Origin: Flavobacterium sp. LHD-80
Lineage (GTDB): Bacteria > Bacteroidota > Bacteroidia > Flavobacteriales > Flavobacteriaceae
DNA: 64,000 bases
Direction of reading: 5' to 3'
Assembly: GCF_030929605.1 (NCBI RefSeq)
Contig: NZ_JAVFVS010000013.1
Location: forward strand, 62,001 to 126,000
A program made the position numbers and the translations under genes. The notes beneath the pieces were generated by a model. It ran no database searches. It was given only the letters and a program-made list of their open reading frames with translations, and was not told the origin of the DNA. Of the stretch, positions 14,957 to 26,100 are shown piece by piece. Position 1 is the stretch's first letter. Every line of letters begins with the position of its first letter.

Positions 14957-17377
14957 CTATCTTAAACTTGCGCCAAGTTCAGTTTCAAAAGTCTGTTGTA
15001 GTTTTGACATGATTTTGTCAATTTGAGCGTCTGTAAGTGTTTTTGTGTTATCCTGAATAGTAAAACTCAAAGCATACGATTTTTTACCTGCTGGAAGTTT
15101 TTCTCCTTCGTAAACATCAAATAAGTTGACATCTTTTAAAAGCGATTTTTCAGTTTGTTTTGCAAGGTTAAAAATACTTTCGTAAGTCGTACTTTGATCA
15201 ATTAGTAAAGCTAAATCTCTACGAACTTCTGGATACTTTGGAATCTCAGTATATTTAATTTTTCCAGTAATAATTTTCAGTATTAAATCCCAATTAAAAT
15301 CGGCATAATAAACATCTTGTTTGATTCCGAAATGCTTTAAAATAGATTTTTTTACTACACCCATTTCTACTAAAGTATCATTGTTGTAGCAAATTGCCGT
15401 TCCTTCAGAAAAAACATCAGATTGTACTGGTGCATTCGAAATTTTATCAATTCCTAAACGAGATAAAACTCCTTTTACATATCCTTTTAATAAAAAGAAA
15501 TCAGTAGTTTTTTGAGGATTTGTCCAGCTTTCTTTGTTTCTGTTTCCAGAAATAAGCAAAGTCAAATGTTTGTGCTCTTCGTAACCAGTAAGGTATTTAT
15601 GATATGTTTTTCCGAATTCAAATAATTTTAAATCGGCATTTTTTCTATTGATATTATATGAAATAGCTTCAAGTCCTGAAAACAATAATGATTGACGCAT
15701 AGTCGACAAATCACTGCTCAAAGGATTCAGCATTGTTACATTATGCTCTTCTTTTAACGAAGCAGAAAGTTTTGCGTAAGCTGCTGTTGTCAAAGAGTTG
15801 GCCATCATTTCATGAAAACCCTGAGAATTTAACTGAGAAGCAATTACGTTTTGTACTTTATAATCTTCTGTTCTTGGCGAATTTGCTACAGTCGCATTGA
15901 ATTTTTTAGAAAAATTAATGTTATTGTAACCGTAAACACGTAAAATTTCTTCAATTACATCAATTTCACGCTGTACGTCAACACGGTAAGCAGGAATTGT
16001 TAGTCCTAAACCAGAATCAGAAACACTATTTACTTTAATATCTAAAGAAACTAGTATTTTTTTGATTGTATCTTTTGGGATTTCTTGTCCAATGATTTTA
16101 GAAACGTGGCTGAAATTCAATAAAACAGAGAAATCTTCTACTTTTTTAGGATAAACTTCCACAACATCCGAAGTGATTTTTCCGCCGGCAACTTCCTGAA
16201 TTAAAAGTGCTGCACGTTTCAAAGCATATTCAGTAATTGTTGGGTCAATTCCTCTTTCAAATCTAAAAGAAGCATCAGTATTCAAGTTATGTCTTTTCGC
16301 TGTTTTTCTGATGCTTACAGCATCAAAATAAGCACTTTCTAAAAAGATAGAAGTTGTTCCATCAGTTACTCCAGATTTTTTTCCTCCAAAAACACCCGCA
16401 ATGCACAACGGACCTTTTTCATCACAAATCATTAAATCTTCCTTGTGCAATGTTCTTTCTACATCGTCTAAAGTGATGAATTTTGTTCCTTCCGGAAGCA
16501 TTTTTACAATTACTTTTCCGTTGATTTTTGCTGCGTCAAAAGCGTGTAATGGTTGTCCTAATTCATGCAAAACATAATTAGTAACGTCAACAATATTATT
16601 TTTTGGAGTTAATCCAATTGCTTTTAATCGATCTTGAAGCCAAGCTGGTGATTCTTGAACCGTGATTCCAGAAATAGTTACACCACAATATCTTGGAGCT
16701 AAATGTGAATCTTCAACGTTAACGTCAATTTTTAACGTACGCATATCCACTCTAAAATTACTTACAGATGGTGTAATCAATTCTACATTTACACCGCGTT
16801 GTAGCATTCCTGCTCTCAAATCACGTGCAGTTCCAAAATGACTCATTGCATCAGCGCGGTTTGGAGTCAAACCAATTTCGAATACTTCATCATTTGCAAT
16901 TTTAAAAACTTCTGCAGCTGGAGTTCCAGGTACTAAGTTTTTATCAAGAACCATAATACCTTCGTGACTTGTTCCTAAACCTAATTCGTCTTCGGCACAA
17001 ATCATTCCGTGGCTTTCTTGTCCGCGAATTTTTCCTTTTTTGATAGTAAATTCGGCACCTTCTTTATCATATAAAACCGTTCCAATAGTAGCAACAGGAA
17101 CTTTTTGACCTGCTGCAACATTAGCTGCACCACATACAATTTGTACAGGAGCTTCCAATCCAATATTTACAGTTGTTACTTTTAGTCTATCAGCATCTGG
17201 GTGTTTTTCGCAGGTAAGAACATGGCCTACAACAACGCCTTCCAATCCACCTTTTATAGATTGGTATTTTTCAACAACTTCAACTTCAAGACCCAAATCG
17301 GTTAGTAATTCTGAAGTTTGTTCTGAAGTCCAGTCTGTTTTAATAAATTGTTTTAACCAGTTGTAAGATATTTTCAT
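14957..17377 (-). CDS. pheT: Phenylalanine--tRNA ligase beta subunit
   Basis: An 806-residue beta subunit of the heterotetrameric cytosolic enzyme that charges tRNA-Phe. The N-terminal MKISYNWLKQFI is typical. The EMAP-like tRNA-binding domain (about 39-150) contains CEKHPDADRLKVTTVNIG. The B3/B4 editing domain (about 210-400), B5 domain, catalytic-like core and C-terminal FDX-ACB domain (about 710-806, IPKYPEVRRDLALLID) follow in order. Length is normal. pheS is not adjacent. A -7 box lies at 17407-17414 and a terminator at 14903. Confidence 0.97.
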   Translation of the reverse strand: MKISYNWLKQFIKTDWTSEQTSELLTDLGLEVEVVEKYQSIKGGLEGVVVGHVLTCEKHPDADRLKVTTVNIGLEAPVQIVCGAANVAAGQKVPVATIGTVLYDKEGAEFTIKKGKIRGQESHGMICAEDELGLGTSHEGIMVLDKNLVPGTPAAEVFKIANDEVFEIGLTPNRADAMSHFGTARDLRAGMLQRGVNVELITPSVSNFRVDMRTLKIDVNVEDSHLAPRYCGVTISGITVQESPAWLQDRLKAIGLTPKNNIVDVTNYVLHELGQPLHAFDAAKINGKVIVKMLPEGTKFITLDDVERTLHKEDLMICDEKGPLCIAGVFGGKKSGVTDGTTSIFLESAYFDAVSIRKTAKRHNLNTDASFRFERGIDPTITEYALKRAALLIQEVAGGKITSDVVEVYPKKVEDFSVLLNFSHVSKIIGQEIPKDTIKKILVSLDIKVNSVSDSGLGLTIPAYRVDVQREIDVIEEILRVYGYNNINFSKKFNATVANSPRTEDYKVQNVIASQLNSQGFHEMMANSLTTAAYAKLSASLKEEHNVTMLNPLSSDLSTMRQSLLFSGLEAISYNINRKNADLKLFEFGKTYHKYLTGYEEHKHLTLLISGNRNKESWTNPQKTTDFFLLKGYVKGVLSRLGIDKISNAPVQSDVFSEGTAICYNNDTLVEMGVVKKSILKHFGIKQDVYYADFNWDLILKIITGKIKYTEIPKYPEVRRDLALLIDQSTTYESIFNLAKQTEKSLLKDVNLFDVYEGEKLPAGKKSYALSFTIQDNTKTLTDAQIDKIMSKLQQTFETELGASLR

Positions 17378-17406
17378 GTTAGCTTAATTATTCTTGTATG
17401 AGGATA

Positions 17407-17414
17407 CAAATATA
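17407..17414 (-). promoter_or_regulatory. -7 box for pheT
   Basis: TATATTTG on the minus strand matches TAnnTTTG and would start transcription about 20-25 bases before the pheT ATG. No clear -33 TTG is seen. Confidence 0.45.
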
Positions 17415-17671
17415 AGGATTGCACGTTGTAGTAAGAAAAAAAATATTTGGTTTTTTTTTAGACGACTTTAATTTATTTAAAACCAGTTATTCTTAGCTTT
17501 CATTTATTTTAAAACGTATTATTATAGGAATTAATCATTATGTAATAATGCGACTAATTAATGTTATTTTTTGGGAAAATTTCTAGAATTGATTTCTTTA
17601 ATTTCAATTACGAGATATTAAATACATGGTAAATATTTGGTAATTAATGATGTATAAAGGGTGTTGAAGTG

Positions 17672-18601
17672 TTAATATAGTTTACAGCTGCATTTTTCAC
17701 TATTTTCATTTAATAGTGTATAAGTCAATAAAAACGTATGTGTGCCATTATTATAGTGGCTAAATTTGGTTATAGATTGATCGTAAGAATAACCAATTTT
17801 GAGGTTGTCGAATACACGAATTCCAAAAAGAAGTCCAACACTGGAATTATAATCAAAATTTAAACTGGCAATATATTTTTCGTACCAATTTAAGTTTAAG
17901 GAAGTTAGAACGCTTATTGGTGCGCCTTCTGTAACTCTTATTAAAGCGGCTGGTGTTAAACTAACATCGCGTCGTAATTCAAATCTATATCCAGTATTCA
18001 AGTAATAATAGTTCTTTCTTTTGGAAAGAACAGAAGAATTGTTCGCATTATAATATTTTGACACAAATACATTTGGGGTCGAAATTCCGATGAAAAAATT
18101 ATCAGAATATAAATTTGCTCCAAGTCCAAGTATTAATGATAAATTGTTCTCAAAGTCGGCATTAAAAACATTTTCTCCCGGCTGATAAACATTGAGTTGA
18201 TTCATGTCAACTTTATAAGAATGTAATCCGCTTTTAACTCCTAAAGCCAGTTTGTATCGATCGTTTACATCAAGGTAATACGCAAAATTTCCTTCAATAT
18301 TGTACTCTCTCGCAGGACCAATGGCATCATGATATAAACTGAGTCCAAGCCCAATTTTATTGTAAGGCAGTTTTGTATCCACAGATAAGTACTGTGTTTT
18401 TGGAGCTCCATCAAATCCATACCATTGCGTAGAATAAATTCCGGCTATATTTAACCCGTCAGCTGCACCTGCAAAAGCGGGATTATAGATCAAGGGATTA
18501 TAATTGAATATTGATAATTTAGAATCGTTTTGTGATCTAGCCATATGGCACACATGGAAGACAGCAACAAAAATTAGTATTTTTTTTAAAGTGCTATTCA
18601 T
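17672..18601 (-). CDS. PorP/SprF-family type IX secretion outer-membrane protein
   Basis: A 309-residue protein with a signal peptide (about 1-23, ending at ARS). It begins its mature part with the family-typical LSIFNYNPLIYNPAFAGAADGLNIAGIYSTQW, then alternating amphipathic strands expected of an outer-membrane beta-barrel, ending with Cys-rich EKCSCKLY. SprF-like proteins are needed for surface delivery of type IX substrates with type-B C-terminal domains. The gene directly upstream encodes such a substrate and overlaps this one by 8 bases, so the two form a dedicated pair. Confidence 0.9.
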   Translation of the reverse strand: MNSTLKKILIFVAVFHVCHMARSQNDSKLSIFNYNPLIYNPAFAGAADGLNIAGIYSTQWYGFDGAPKTQYLSVDTKLPYNKIGLGLSLYHDAIGPAREYNIEGNFAYYLDVNDRYKLALGVKSGLHSYKVDMNQLNVYQPGENVFNADFENNLSLILGLGANLYSDNFFIGISTPNVFVSKYYNANNSSVLSKRKNYYYLNTGYRFELRRDVSLTPAALIRVTEGAPISVLTSLNLNWYEKYIASLNFDYNSSVGLLFGIRVFDNLKIGYSYDQSITKFSHYNNGTHTFLLTYTLLNENSEKCSCKLY

Positions 18602-20780
18602 TGTTGCTGATGTAAAGAAAACCTTTTTGTAAATTATTTTCTGATGAAATGGTTTTCTTGAAATTTATGATATAAAAATAAGAGCCTGTTGGCAACTTTT
18701 TGCTTTTCTGAAATACTTCTCCGGAATTTGCCTCGCCGTAAAAATAGTTTTCATCTATACCATATTTAGTTGTTCGATAGACCAACTGGCCAAAACGGTT
18801 ATAGATTTCAACTGTATTCTCTGGAAAAAATTCTATATTTTTTATGACAAAATGATCGTTTAAATCATTTCCGTCAATGGTCATTGAATTATATACCACT
18901 AATTCACATGGAATTACCGAAACTAAAACAGCGGTTCTTTTTATACTTTCGCAATTGGTTTTAGGATCAAAAATTGAAGCGTAATATGTTGAGCCATTAC
19001 GAACTGGATCATTATCAGAGAGTGGATTGCTCGAATTTTCCGAATCATAAAAAATCATTTCTGCCTTATTATCTCTTAAAGAACGAACGACTAATTCATC
19101 ATCCAAGCATAATTCTTTCTTATAACTGGCTGGCAAAGTATTTATTGGATCTTGCAAAATGATATTGATTTTGAGGCGTTCTTTACTTTCACAACCTGTT
19201 TGCAGATCAGTTTGTGCGGCATAAAAAACATCATTGGATAATATTGTCGAGTTGCTCAACGGATTCGTATCAGTAAGATTCTTAAACCATTTTATTCCTG
19301 TACCTTTTACGATAATATCTTTAAGCGTTGGTTTGTCAATTGTACAAAAATATTGTGTAGCATTTCCTGTAGGCGCCGTAAGATTTGAAACAGATGCAAC
19401 AAAGGCAATTCGTTTACCCAAACAGCCGTTATTTACTACTGAAGCATAGTAGGAAGTCTTATCAATTAAAGGTGTTGTAGTTGGTAATTCATCAGTAGAT
19501 GTTAAAGAACTAAACCATTTCAGATTTTGATTCCCAACATTAATAGCACTAATCGTGGCATTTTGATTGCAAAAAAATTGATTCGAATTTAATATTGGTT
19601 CCGAAATAGGGTTGTTGTCAATTAAAACTTGCTTTATCGAATTAAATATACATCCACTCTCAGTTGTAGCAGTTAGTTTAACGTTATAATTTCCCGAAGC
19701 AGTAAAAACATGCTTTGGATCTTTTTCAATTGAAGTAGTTCCGTCTCCAAAATCCCAACTCCATTTTACATTCGGTTCACTTGTTGTAGTCTGGTTTTCA
19801 AAAATTATAGGATTAAAAGTAGTCTGAGTTGTATTGCAAGATGCTTTTGCAACAAATAAAGGGTCAATTTTTGTGGGTTTTGTTAAGGTAACCTGTATTT
19901 TTGAATCGCAGGCATTGTCGTCGCTAAAAGCAGTCATGATGCATTCAAAAACGGCACCTTCCGTGTAATCTGCGAGAGGTAGGTATATATTTTGATTTGG
20001 CTCGCCAACCGGCTGTCCTTGATAAGTCCAAAGATATTTACGGAATCCGTACGGTGCAGTTAATTCAAAATTAGGTTCGCTTGCGCATACTTTTAAATCG
20101 ACTTTTGGTTTGGCGCATTTGGCGGAAATGTAGGCATAGCCAAAATGTTCTTCATAAGCACAATCTTTTGTTGTAAACTCAATTTTTACAGTCTGGCCCA
20201 TGTATGTGGCCAGATTTACACCAACCGTTCTCCATTTTGTCCATTTTGTCTTATTTGTACGTCCGGTCACGGGATCTTTATACGTACACGAGTAGAATTC
20301 CTGATCTGGCTGACCAGCATAAATTGTGTAATCGCCACAAAGAGGATCAATAGTTACTCCGTTAATATCTGTAATTCGAGTTGTGAATTCCGGTTGCTCG
20401 CTAGGTTTATGCCCGCCATCTTCAACCACAAATGCAAATTGATATAAAAAAAAACTGTTTTCAGGAGTGACATTCATGGTATAGACTAATGACTCTGCTT
20501 GGGCTCCAGATTCATTATCTCCTAATTTAGCTGAAAAAGTTTCACCAGGTGGTATTGTCGGTAAGTTATTACATGTTCTTGGGTCAAGTGTTGATGTAGT
20601 TATAATAGTATGCCTATATTGTTTAAAGCCCTTAGCAAAATCTGGAATATTATAAGTGCCATAATAGCCTTCCCAGCCGGAAAAATCGCCAGTAGAAAAA
20701 TCTGAATTATAGCATTCAGACTGGCTGAAGCCTAAATTTGCCAAGAGAAGAAATAGGATGAAGAAGTGTTTGTTTAACAT
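18594..20780 (-). CDS. Type IX-secreted PKD-domain protein with gliding-motility type C-terminal domain
   Basis: A 728-residue cell-surface protein. The signal peptide is at about 1-19 (LANLGFSQ). The N-terminal part (about 20-220) resembles a jelly-roll or adhesin-like module. A PKD domain (about 335-390) shows WSWDFGDGTTS and HVFTASGNYNVKLTA. Three Ig-like repeats (about 395-620) each carry a SYYA/VFYA/TYYAS strand. The C-terminal sorting domain (about 625-728) matches the gliding-motility type-B pattern, with GNDLNDHFVIKNIEFFPENTVEIYNRFGQLVY and PTGSYFYIINF. It is exported across the outer membrane by the type IX system, probably with the downstream SprF-like protein. Its ligand is unknown. 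Confidence 0.88.
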   Translation of the reverse strand: MLNKHFFILFLLLANLGFSQSECYNSDFSTGDFSGWEGYYGTYNIPDFAKGFKQYRHTIITTSTLDPRTCNNLPTIPPGETFSAKLGDNESGAQAESLVYTMNVTPENSFFLYQFAFVVEDGGHKPSEQPEFTTRITDINGVTIDPLCGDYTIYAGQPDQEFYSCTYKDPVTGRTNKTKWTKWRTVGVNLATYMGQTVKIEFTTKDCAYEEHFGYAYISAKCAKPKVDLKVCASEPNFELTAPYGFRKYLWTYQGQPVGEPNQNIYLPLADYTEGAVFECIMTAFSDDNACDSKIQVTLTKPTKIDPLFVAKASCNTTQTTFNPIIFENQTTTSEPNVKWSWDFGDGTTSIEKDPKHVFTASGNYNVKLTATTESGCIFNSIKQVLIDNNPISEPILNSNQFFCNQNATISAINVGNQNLKWFSSLTSTDELPTTTPLIDKTSYYASVVNNGCLGKRIAFVASVSNLTAPTGNATQYFCTIDKPTLKDIIVKGTGIKWFKNLTDTNPLSNSTILSNDVFYAAQTDLQTGCESKERLKINIILQDPINTLPASYKKELCLDDELVVRSLRDNKAEMIFYDSENSSNPLSDNDPVRNGSTYYASIFDPKTNCESIKRTAVLVSVIPCELVVYNSMTIDGNDLNDHFVIKNIEFFPENTVEIYNRFGQLVYRTTKYGIDENYFYGEANSGEVFQKSKKLPTGSYFYIINFKKTISSENNLQKGFLYISNNE

Positions 20781-20835
20781 ATATTTTACTAATATATTAA
20801 AAATATAAGAATATATGTATAATAACAGTAAAATA

Positions 20836-21699
20836 TTAAATCAATTCTTCCACATGTTTTTTAATGTTTTCTGATATTTTTTTGATCGGCAAATCGTTCT
20901 CATCATCACCAAAAGGATCTTCAATTTCTTCGGCAATTAACTCTAAACTGGCCAAAACATAAAAGATAAAAACAACAACAGGAACTACATAATAACCTAA
21001 ACTCAACGAATAACCAAAAGGCAGTGTCATGATATAAAAGAAGATAAATTTCTTTATAAAAGCACTGTAAGAGTAGGGAATAGGTGTGTTTTTTATTCGC
21101 TCACATGCACCGCATATATCTGTAAAAGCAACTAATTCGGCATTTAAAATAATAAGTTGGTCGCCAGTGATTTTTTTTGAATCATACAAATCATTGATTT
21201 TATGAAACATCATTCGTTTCACCTGATTTGGTTTATGTTTATGATGATCCAATTCCAAATCAACATCTTCAAAAAGTTGTTTTGCAGTCTCAGAATTATT
21301 TAGGTGTTTGTATAAAATGGACGCATAACCGGGAATAAAAGTTCTAAAAAACTTTCGGTCATTTTCATCTTTTAAAATAGCCGAAAGTTTTATAGCAAAA
21401 TTACGGCTGTTGTTTACTAAACCGCCCCATAATTTTCTGGCTTCCCACCAGCGATCGTATGCAGTATTTGTTCTAAAAACTAATAAAAGAGAAATTACAA
21501 AACCAAGTATTCCGTGCATTACAGGAATATTTTTAAGATAATGGTTTTCATCAATTCCAAAATAAATCAATTCAGCATAACCTACAAGGGCCGCATAAAT
21601 ACCAATGCCAATCATTACAGGGAATAACTGCCTGATAGTGTCTGATTTGTGAAAATGAAAGATAAATGTAAACCACTCTTTAGTATTGTATGCAATCAT
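20836..21699 (-). CDS. Bestrophin-like inner-membrane ion channel
   Basis: A 287-residue protein of the bacterial bestrophin (UPF0187) family. It has two N-terminal membrane helices (about 28-75), the conserved FRTNTAYDRWWEARKLWGGLVNNSRN segment (about 76-101), ACERIKNTPIPYSYSAFIKKF (about 198-218), further C-terminal helices and the acidic ending IEDPFGDDENDLP. Family members form pentameric anion or cation channels. It lies 29 bases downstream of the tolC-like gene, in the same direction, so it may be co-transcribed with the efflux operon. A functional link is not evident. Confidence 0.9.
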   Translation of the reverse strand: MIAYNTKEWFTFIFHFHKSDTIRQLFPVMIGIGIYAALVGYAELIYFGIDENHYLKNIPVMHGILGFVISLLLVFRTNTAYDRWWEARKLWGGLVNNSRNFAIKLSAILKDENDRKFFRTFIPGYASILYKHLNNSETAKQLFEDVDLELDHHKHKPNQVKRMMFHKINDLYDSKKITGDQLIILNAELVAFTDICGACERIKNTPIPYSYSAFIKKFIFFYIMTLPFGYSLSLGYYVVPVVVFIFYVLASLELIAEEIEDPFGDDENDLPIKKISENIKKHVEELI

Positions 21700-21728
21700 T
21701 TTTTATTAATTTTTAAAACAAATTTAAT

Positions 21729-23039
21729 TTAAAAATTAATATTTCCTGCTAATTCTCTCAAGGCAATTTCAGATAATTTGGCTTGATATTGAGCATTGCT
21801 GTAACGAACTTTAGCATTTACATAATTTAATTGTGCCGTTCTAAAATCAAGGGTTGTAATAGTTCCAATTCTGAATTTATCCAAAGTAATATCTAAGTTT
21901 TGCTTAGCAATAGTTACGTTATCTTCTTCTAAATCAATTAATCCCAAGTTTGTTTGATACGTTTGAAATGCTGTACTCAACTGTGTATCTAAAATCATAT
22001 TTTGTTGATCAATAGCAATCTGAGAATTTTCAATTTCTATTTTTGCTACTTTTTCATTTCGATGCTGATTTAAACCGTCGAATATATTCAATCTTGCATT
22101 AAAGCCATAATTGAAACCTTTTGAAGAAGATGCACTTGTAAAACCTAAACTTGACTGATTTTCAGAAAAATTGTACCCCGATGTTAAGTTTACAACCGGA
22201 TAACGATCTGCTTTTACTTGCTTTAATTGAAGTTCGGCAATTCTTTTATTGATAATTTGAGCTTCTACAGCCGGATTTTGTTTGTGGGCCAGATCAGATA
22301 GTTCTGCAAAGTTCATTGCATTATCAACTGTAACTAAATCGGTTACTGTAAAATCAATTTTAGGATCACGTGCTAAATATTGGTTAAGCAAAATTTTAGC
22401 ATTTGCATAAGTTTCTTTTTGGCGCAATAAAGCAACTTGATCTGAATTTAAGTCTACCTGTGCATTTAGAACCTCTAATTTTGAAGCTTTTCCAATGCTG
22501 AAACGATTTTGTGCCAATGTCAATCTTTGCTTAGAAATTACGATTGTAGTATCTAAAGCAGCCAATTGATGCTGTTGCTGTACAAGATCGTAGTAAGCCG
22601 AATTTACTTGTACAATTTTGATTAAAACGGTTCTTCTCAATTCAGAATCACCTAATTTTTGAAGTTCTTTTAATTGATCTAGTCGAGCAAACATCTTCAT
22701 TCCGTCAAAAACGGTCCAGTTTAAACCTACTCCGTAAGTTAAACTGTTATTTTTTGCATTGTCTAAAGAAGTGGTAGTTCCGTCCTGACGCGTTTGTGAT
22801 GAATTTGTAACGCTATTATTATCAGTAACGGTTGCTGCAACGTTTGGCAATATTCCAGCATTTCCAATCGTAACATTTGTCTCGCTTATTTTTGAGTTGT
22901 TCTTTGCAATTCTAATTTCAAAGTTATTTTCTAAAGCGATTCTTGTAGCATCTTCAATAGTCAAAACTGCCTGTGCATTTGTTTTTGCAATGCAAAGGAA
23001 GAGGATTAATAAAGTGCTGTATATATTTTTAATATTCAT
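21729..23039 (-). CDS. TolC-family outer-membrane efflux protein
   Basis: A 436-residue protein with a signal peptide (about 1-22). It has two OEP repeats made of long helices and strands: VLTIEDATRIALENNFEIRIAKNN at the first, and the matching LSDLAHKQNPAVEAQIINKRIAELQLKQVKADRYPVVNL region at the second. It ends in the RTAQLNYVNAKVRYSNAQYQAKLSEIALRELAG helix typical of the family. It forms the outer-membrane channel of the tripartite pump whose transporter and adaptor genes lie upstream. Confidence 0.93.
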   Translation of the reverse strand: MNIKNIYSTLLILFLCIAKTNAQAVLTIEDATRIALENNFEIRIAKNNSKISETNVTIGNAGILPNVAATVTDNNSVTNSSQTRQDGTTTSLDNAKNNSLTYGVGLNWTVFDGMKMFARLDQLKELQKLGDSELRRTVLIKIVQVNSAYYDLVQQQHQLAALDTTIVISKQRLTLAQNRFSIGKASKLEVLNAQVDLNSDQVALLRQKETYANAKILLNQYLARDPKIDFTVTDLVTVDNAMNFAELSDLAHKQNPAVEAQIINKRIAELQLKQVKADRYPVVNLTSGYNFSENQSSLGFTSASSSKGFNYGFNARLNIFDGLNQHRNEKVAKIEIENSQIAIDQQNMILDTQLSTAFQTYQTNLGLIDLEEDNVTIAKQNLDITLDKFRIGTITTLDFRTAQLNYVNAKVRYSNAQYQAKLSEIALRELAGNINF

Positions 23040-23104
23040 ATTTATATTCTTTTACTAGAAAATCATGAATTTCACGCAAAGCAAAATTCATGATTTTTTA
23101 GCTG

Positions 23105-26100
23105 CTATTTTATACTTTCTTTTTCGTATTCGTCAATATGATCAAACTCAGGATAATGTTTTCTTTGTTTAGACCACATTAAATAAATGGCAGGAATTAC
23201 AAAAAGTGTTAAAGCTAGAGAGAAAATAGTTCCTCCAACAATTACAACTCCCATCCCAATACGGCTTGTTGAAGCTGCTCCAAGTGACATTGCAATTGGC
23301 AACGCTCCTAAAGCAATCGCTAAACTGGTCATCAAAATTGGACGCAAACGCGCTTCTGAAGCTTCTAGGATTGCTTCTAATTTTGGTTTTCCTTGTTCAC
23401 GAAGCTGATTCGCAAATTCGACAATCAAAATACCATTTTTAGTTACCAATCCAATAAGCATTACGGTTCCAATTTGGCTGAAAATATTCCACGTTTGGTT
23501 GAAAAGCCATAATGAAAATAAAGCTCCTGCAACCGCCATTGGTACTGTCAAAATAATAATGAACGGATCAATAAAACTTTCAAATTGTGCTGCCAAAATC
23601 AAAAAGATCAAAAGCAAAGCTAATCCGAAGGCGAAAGAAGTATTTGAGCTACTTTCTACGAAATCTCGAGATTCTCCACTCAAATCGGTTGTGAAACTTT
23701 CGTCCAAAACTTTAGCTTTAATTCGGTCCATTTCTACAATACCGTCACTGATACTTTTTCCTGGAGCTAAACCAGCAGAAACTGTAGCTGACATATAACG
23801 GTTATTGTGATACAATTGTGGTGGATTACTTTGTTCTTCAACATTTACAACGTTGTCCATTTGGATTAATTCACCTTTGTTGTTTTTCACGAACATTGAA
23901 GTTAAATCCAATGGTTTTGAACGGTCTTTTTGATCAAACTGACCAATAACCTGATATTGTTTTCCGTTTTTAATGAAATAACCAAAACGTTGTCCACTTA
24001 ACGAAAGTTGTAAAGTCTGTGCGATATCTAAAATAGAAATTCCTAAACTTTCTGCTTTTTCACGATTGATGCTCACGTTGATTTCTGGCTTGTTGAATTT
24101 CAAGTTAACATCTGTCGTAGAGAAAACGTCACTTTTCCCAACTTCTTCCATAAACAACGGAATTTTTTCTCTCAATTTTTCAAAATTAGGAGCTTGAATA
24201 ACATACTGAATTGGTAAACCTCCACGTCTGTTTACAGCAATTGTAGGTTGTTGAAGAACAGCAGTTTTAGCTTCTGGATATCTTTTAGTCCATTTTGTTA
24301 ATTTATCAGCAATGTCTTTTTGAGTAGCTTTACGTTCATCTGGTTCTTTCAATGAAAGTCGGATAAAACCTGTATTTGTTGCCGAAGCTCCAAAACCAGG
24401 TGCTGTAATAACCAAACTCACTTTTTTCTCCGGAATAGAATCGTCAACTAATTTTGAAATCTCTTGCATGAAACGGTCTGTATATTCATATGAAGAACCT
24501 TCAGGAGTTGTCATACGCATTGTTACAGAACTTCTGTCATCCAGCGGAGCAGTTTCTTTCGGAAGTATTGTGAAGAATAAATAAATCAATCCAAAACAAA
24601 CAATTAAAATTGGAAAACTAATCCATTTTTTATCCATGAATTTTGAAAGAGATTCAGCGTAAGTGCTGTTCATTTTTTCAAAAAACGGTTCCGTTTTAAT
24701 ATAGAATTTTGATTTTTTCTGTTCGCCGCCTTTCATTAAATAAGCATTCAACATAGGAGTCAATGTCAAGGAAACGAAAGCTGAAATTAATACAGCGGCA
24801 CCAATTACAACACCGAATTCCCTAAAGAGTCGGCCAACGAAACCTTCTAAGAAAATTACAGGCAAGAATACCGCAGCAAGAGTAACTGAAATCGAAATTA
24901 CAGCATAGAAAATCTCGTTTGAACCTTTAATTGCAGCTTCAATTGGCGACATTCCTTCTTCGACTTTTTTGAAGATATTTTCCGTAACTACAATTCCATC
25001 ATCAACCACTAAACCGGTGGCGAGTACAATTGCTAATAAAGTTAATACGTTGATAGAGAATCCAAAAAGCCACATGATAAAAAACGTAGCAATCAACGAA
25101 ACCGGAATATCAATTAAAGGTCTGAACGCAATTGCCCAGTCTCTAAAGAATAAGTAAATAATGATAATTACCAGAATAATAGAAATCCCTAAAGTTTCAG
25201 CAACTTCAAGAACTGATTTTTTTACGAAAATGGTATTATCTAATGCGATATTCAGTTTAATATCTTTTGGAAGATCCTTTTTTAGCGCTTCGTATTTTTT
25301 GTAAAATTCTGCCGAAATATCTAAATAGTTAGCACCTGGCATTGGAACAATTGCCAAACCAATCATTGGCAAACCAGACTGGCTTAGTTTTGTTTCAATA
25401 TTCTCTGGACCAAGTTCGGCACCTCCAATATCACTGAAACGTACAATTTTATCGCCATCAGTACGAATAATAATGTTGTTGAATTCTTCTGGTTTTGATA
25501 AATTTCCAATGGTTTTTACAGTAAGTTCTGTATTATTACCTGTTAATTTACCAGAAGGAAGTTCCACATTTTGAGAATTTAAAGCAGAACGAACTTCAGC
25601 AACGGTACAGCCATAAGCGGCAAGTTTTGCTGGATCGATCCATAAACGCATTGCATAACGTTTTTGCCCCCAAATTTGCACGCCACTCACGCCCGGAATC
25701 GTTTCTAAACGTTGCGAAATTACATTTTCGGCATAATCACTTAATTCAAGAGAATTTCGTGAGTCACTCTGTACAGTCATCGAAATGATAGCATCACTAT
25801 CGGCATCAGCTTTAGATACAACTGGCGGCGCATCAATATCTTGTGGTAAACTTCTAATAGCTTGAGAAACTTTATCACGAACATCGTTAGCAGCTTCTTC
25901 CAGGTCTTTATCTAAATTAAACTCAATAGTAATATTACTGCTTCCTTGATTACTTGAAGAAGTAATATTTCTAATTCCGTCAATCGCATTTACTGCTTTT
26001 TCAAGAGGTTCAGTAATTTGTGATTCAATAATATCAGAATTGGCTCCGGTATAATTTGTTCTGATTGAAACTTGTGCCGGGTCAATTGAAGGGAATTCTC

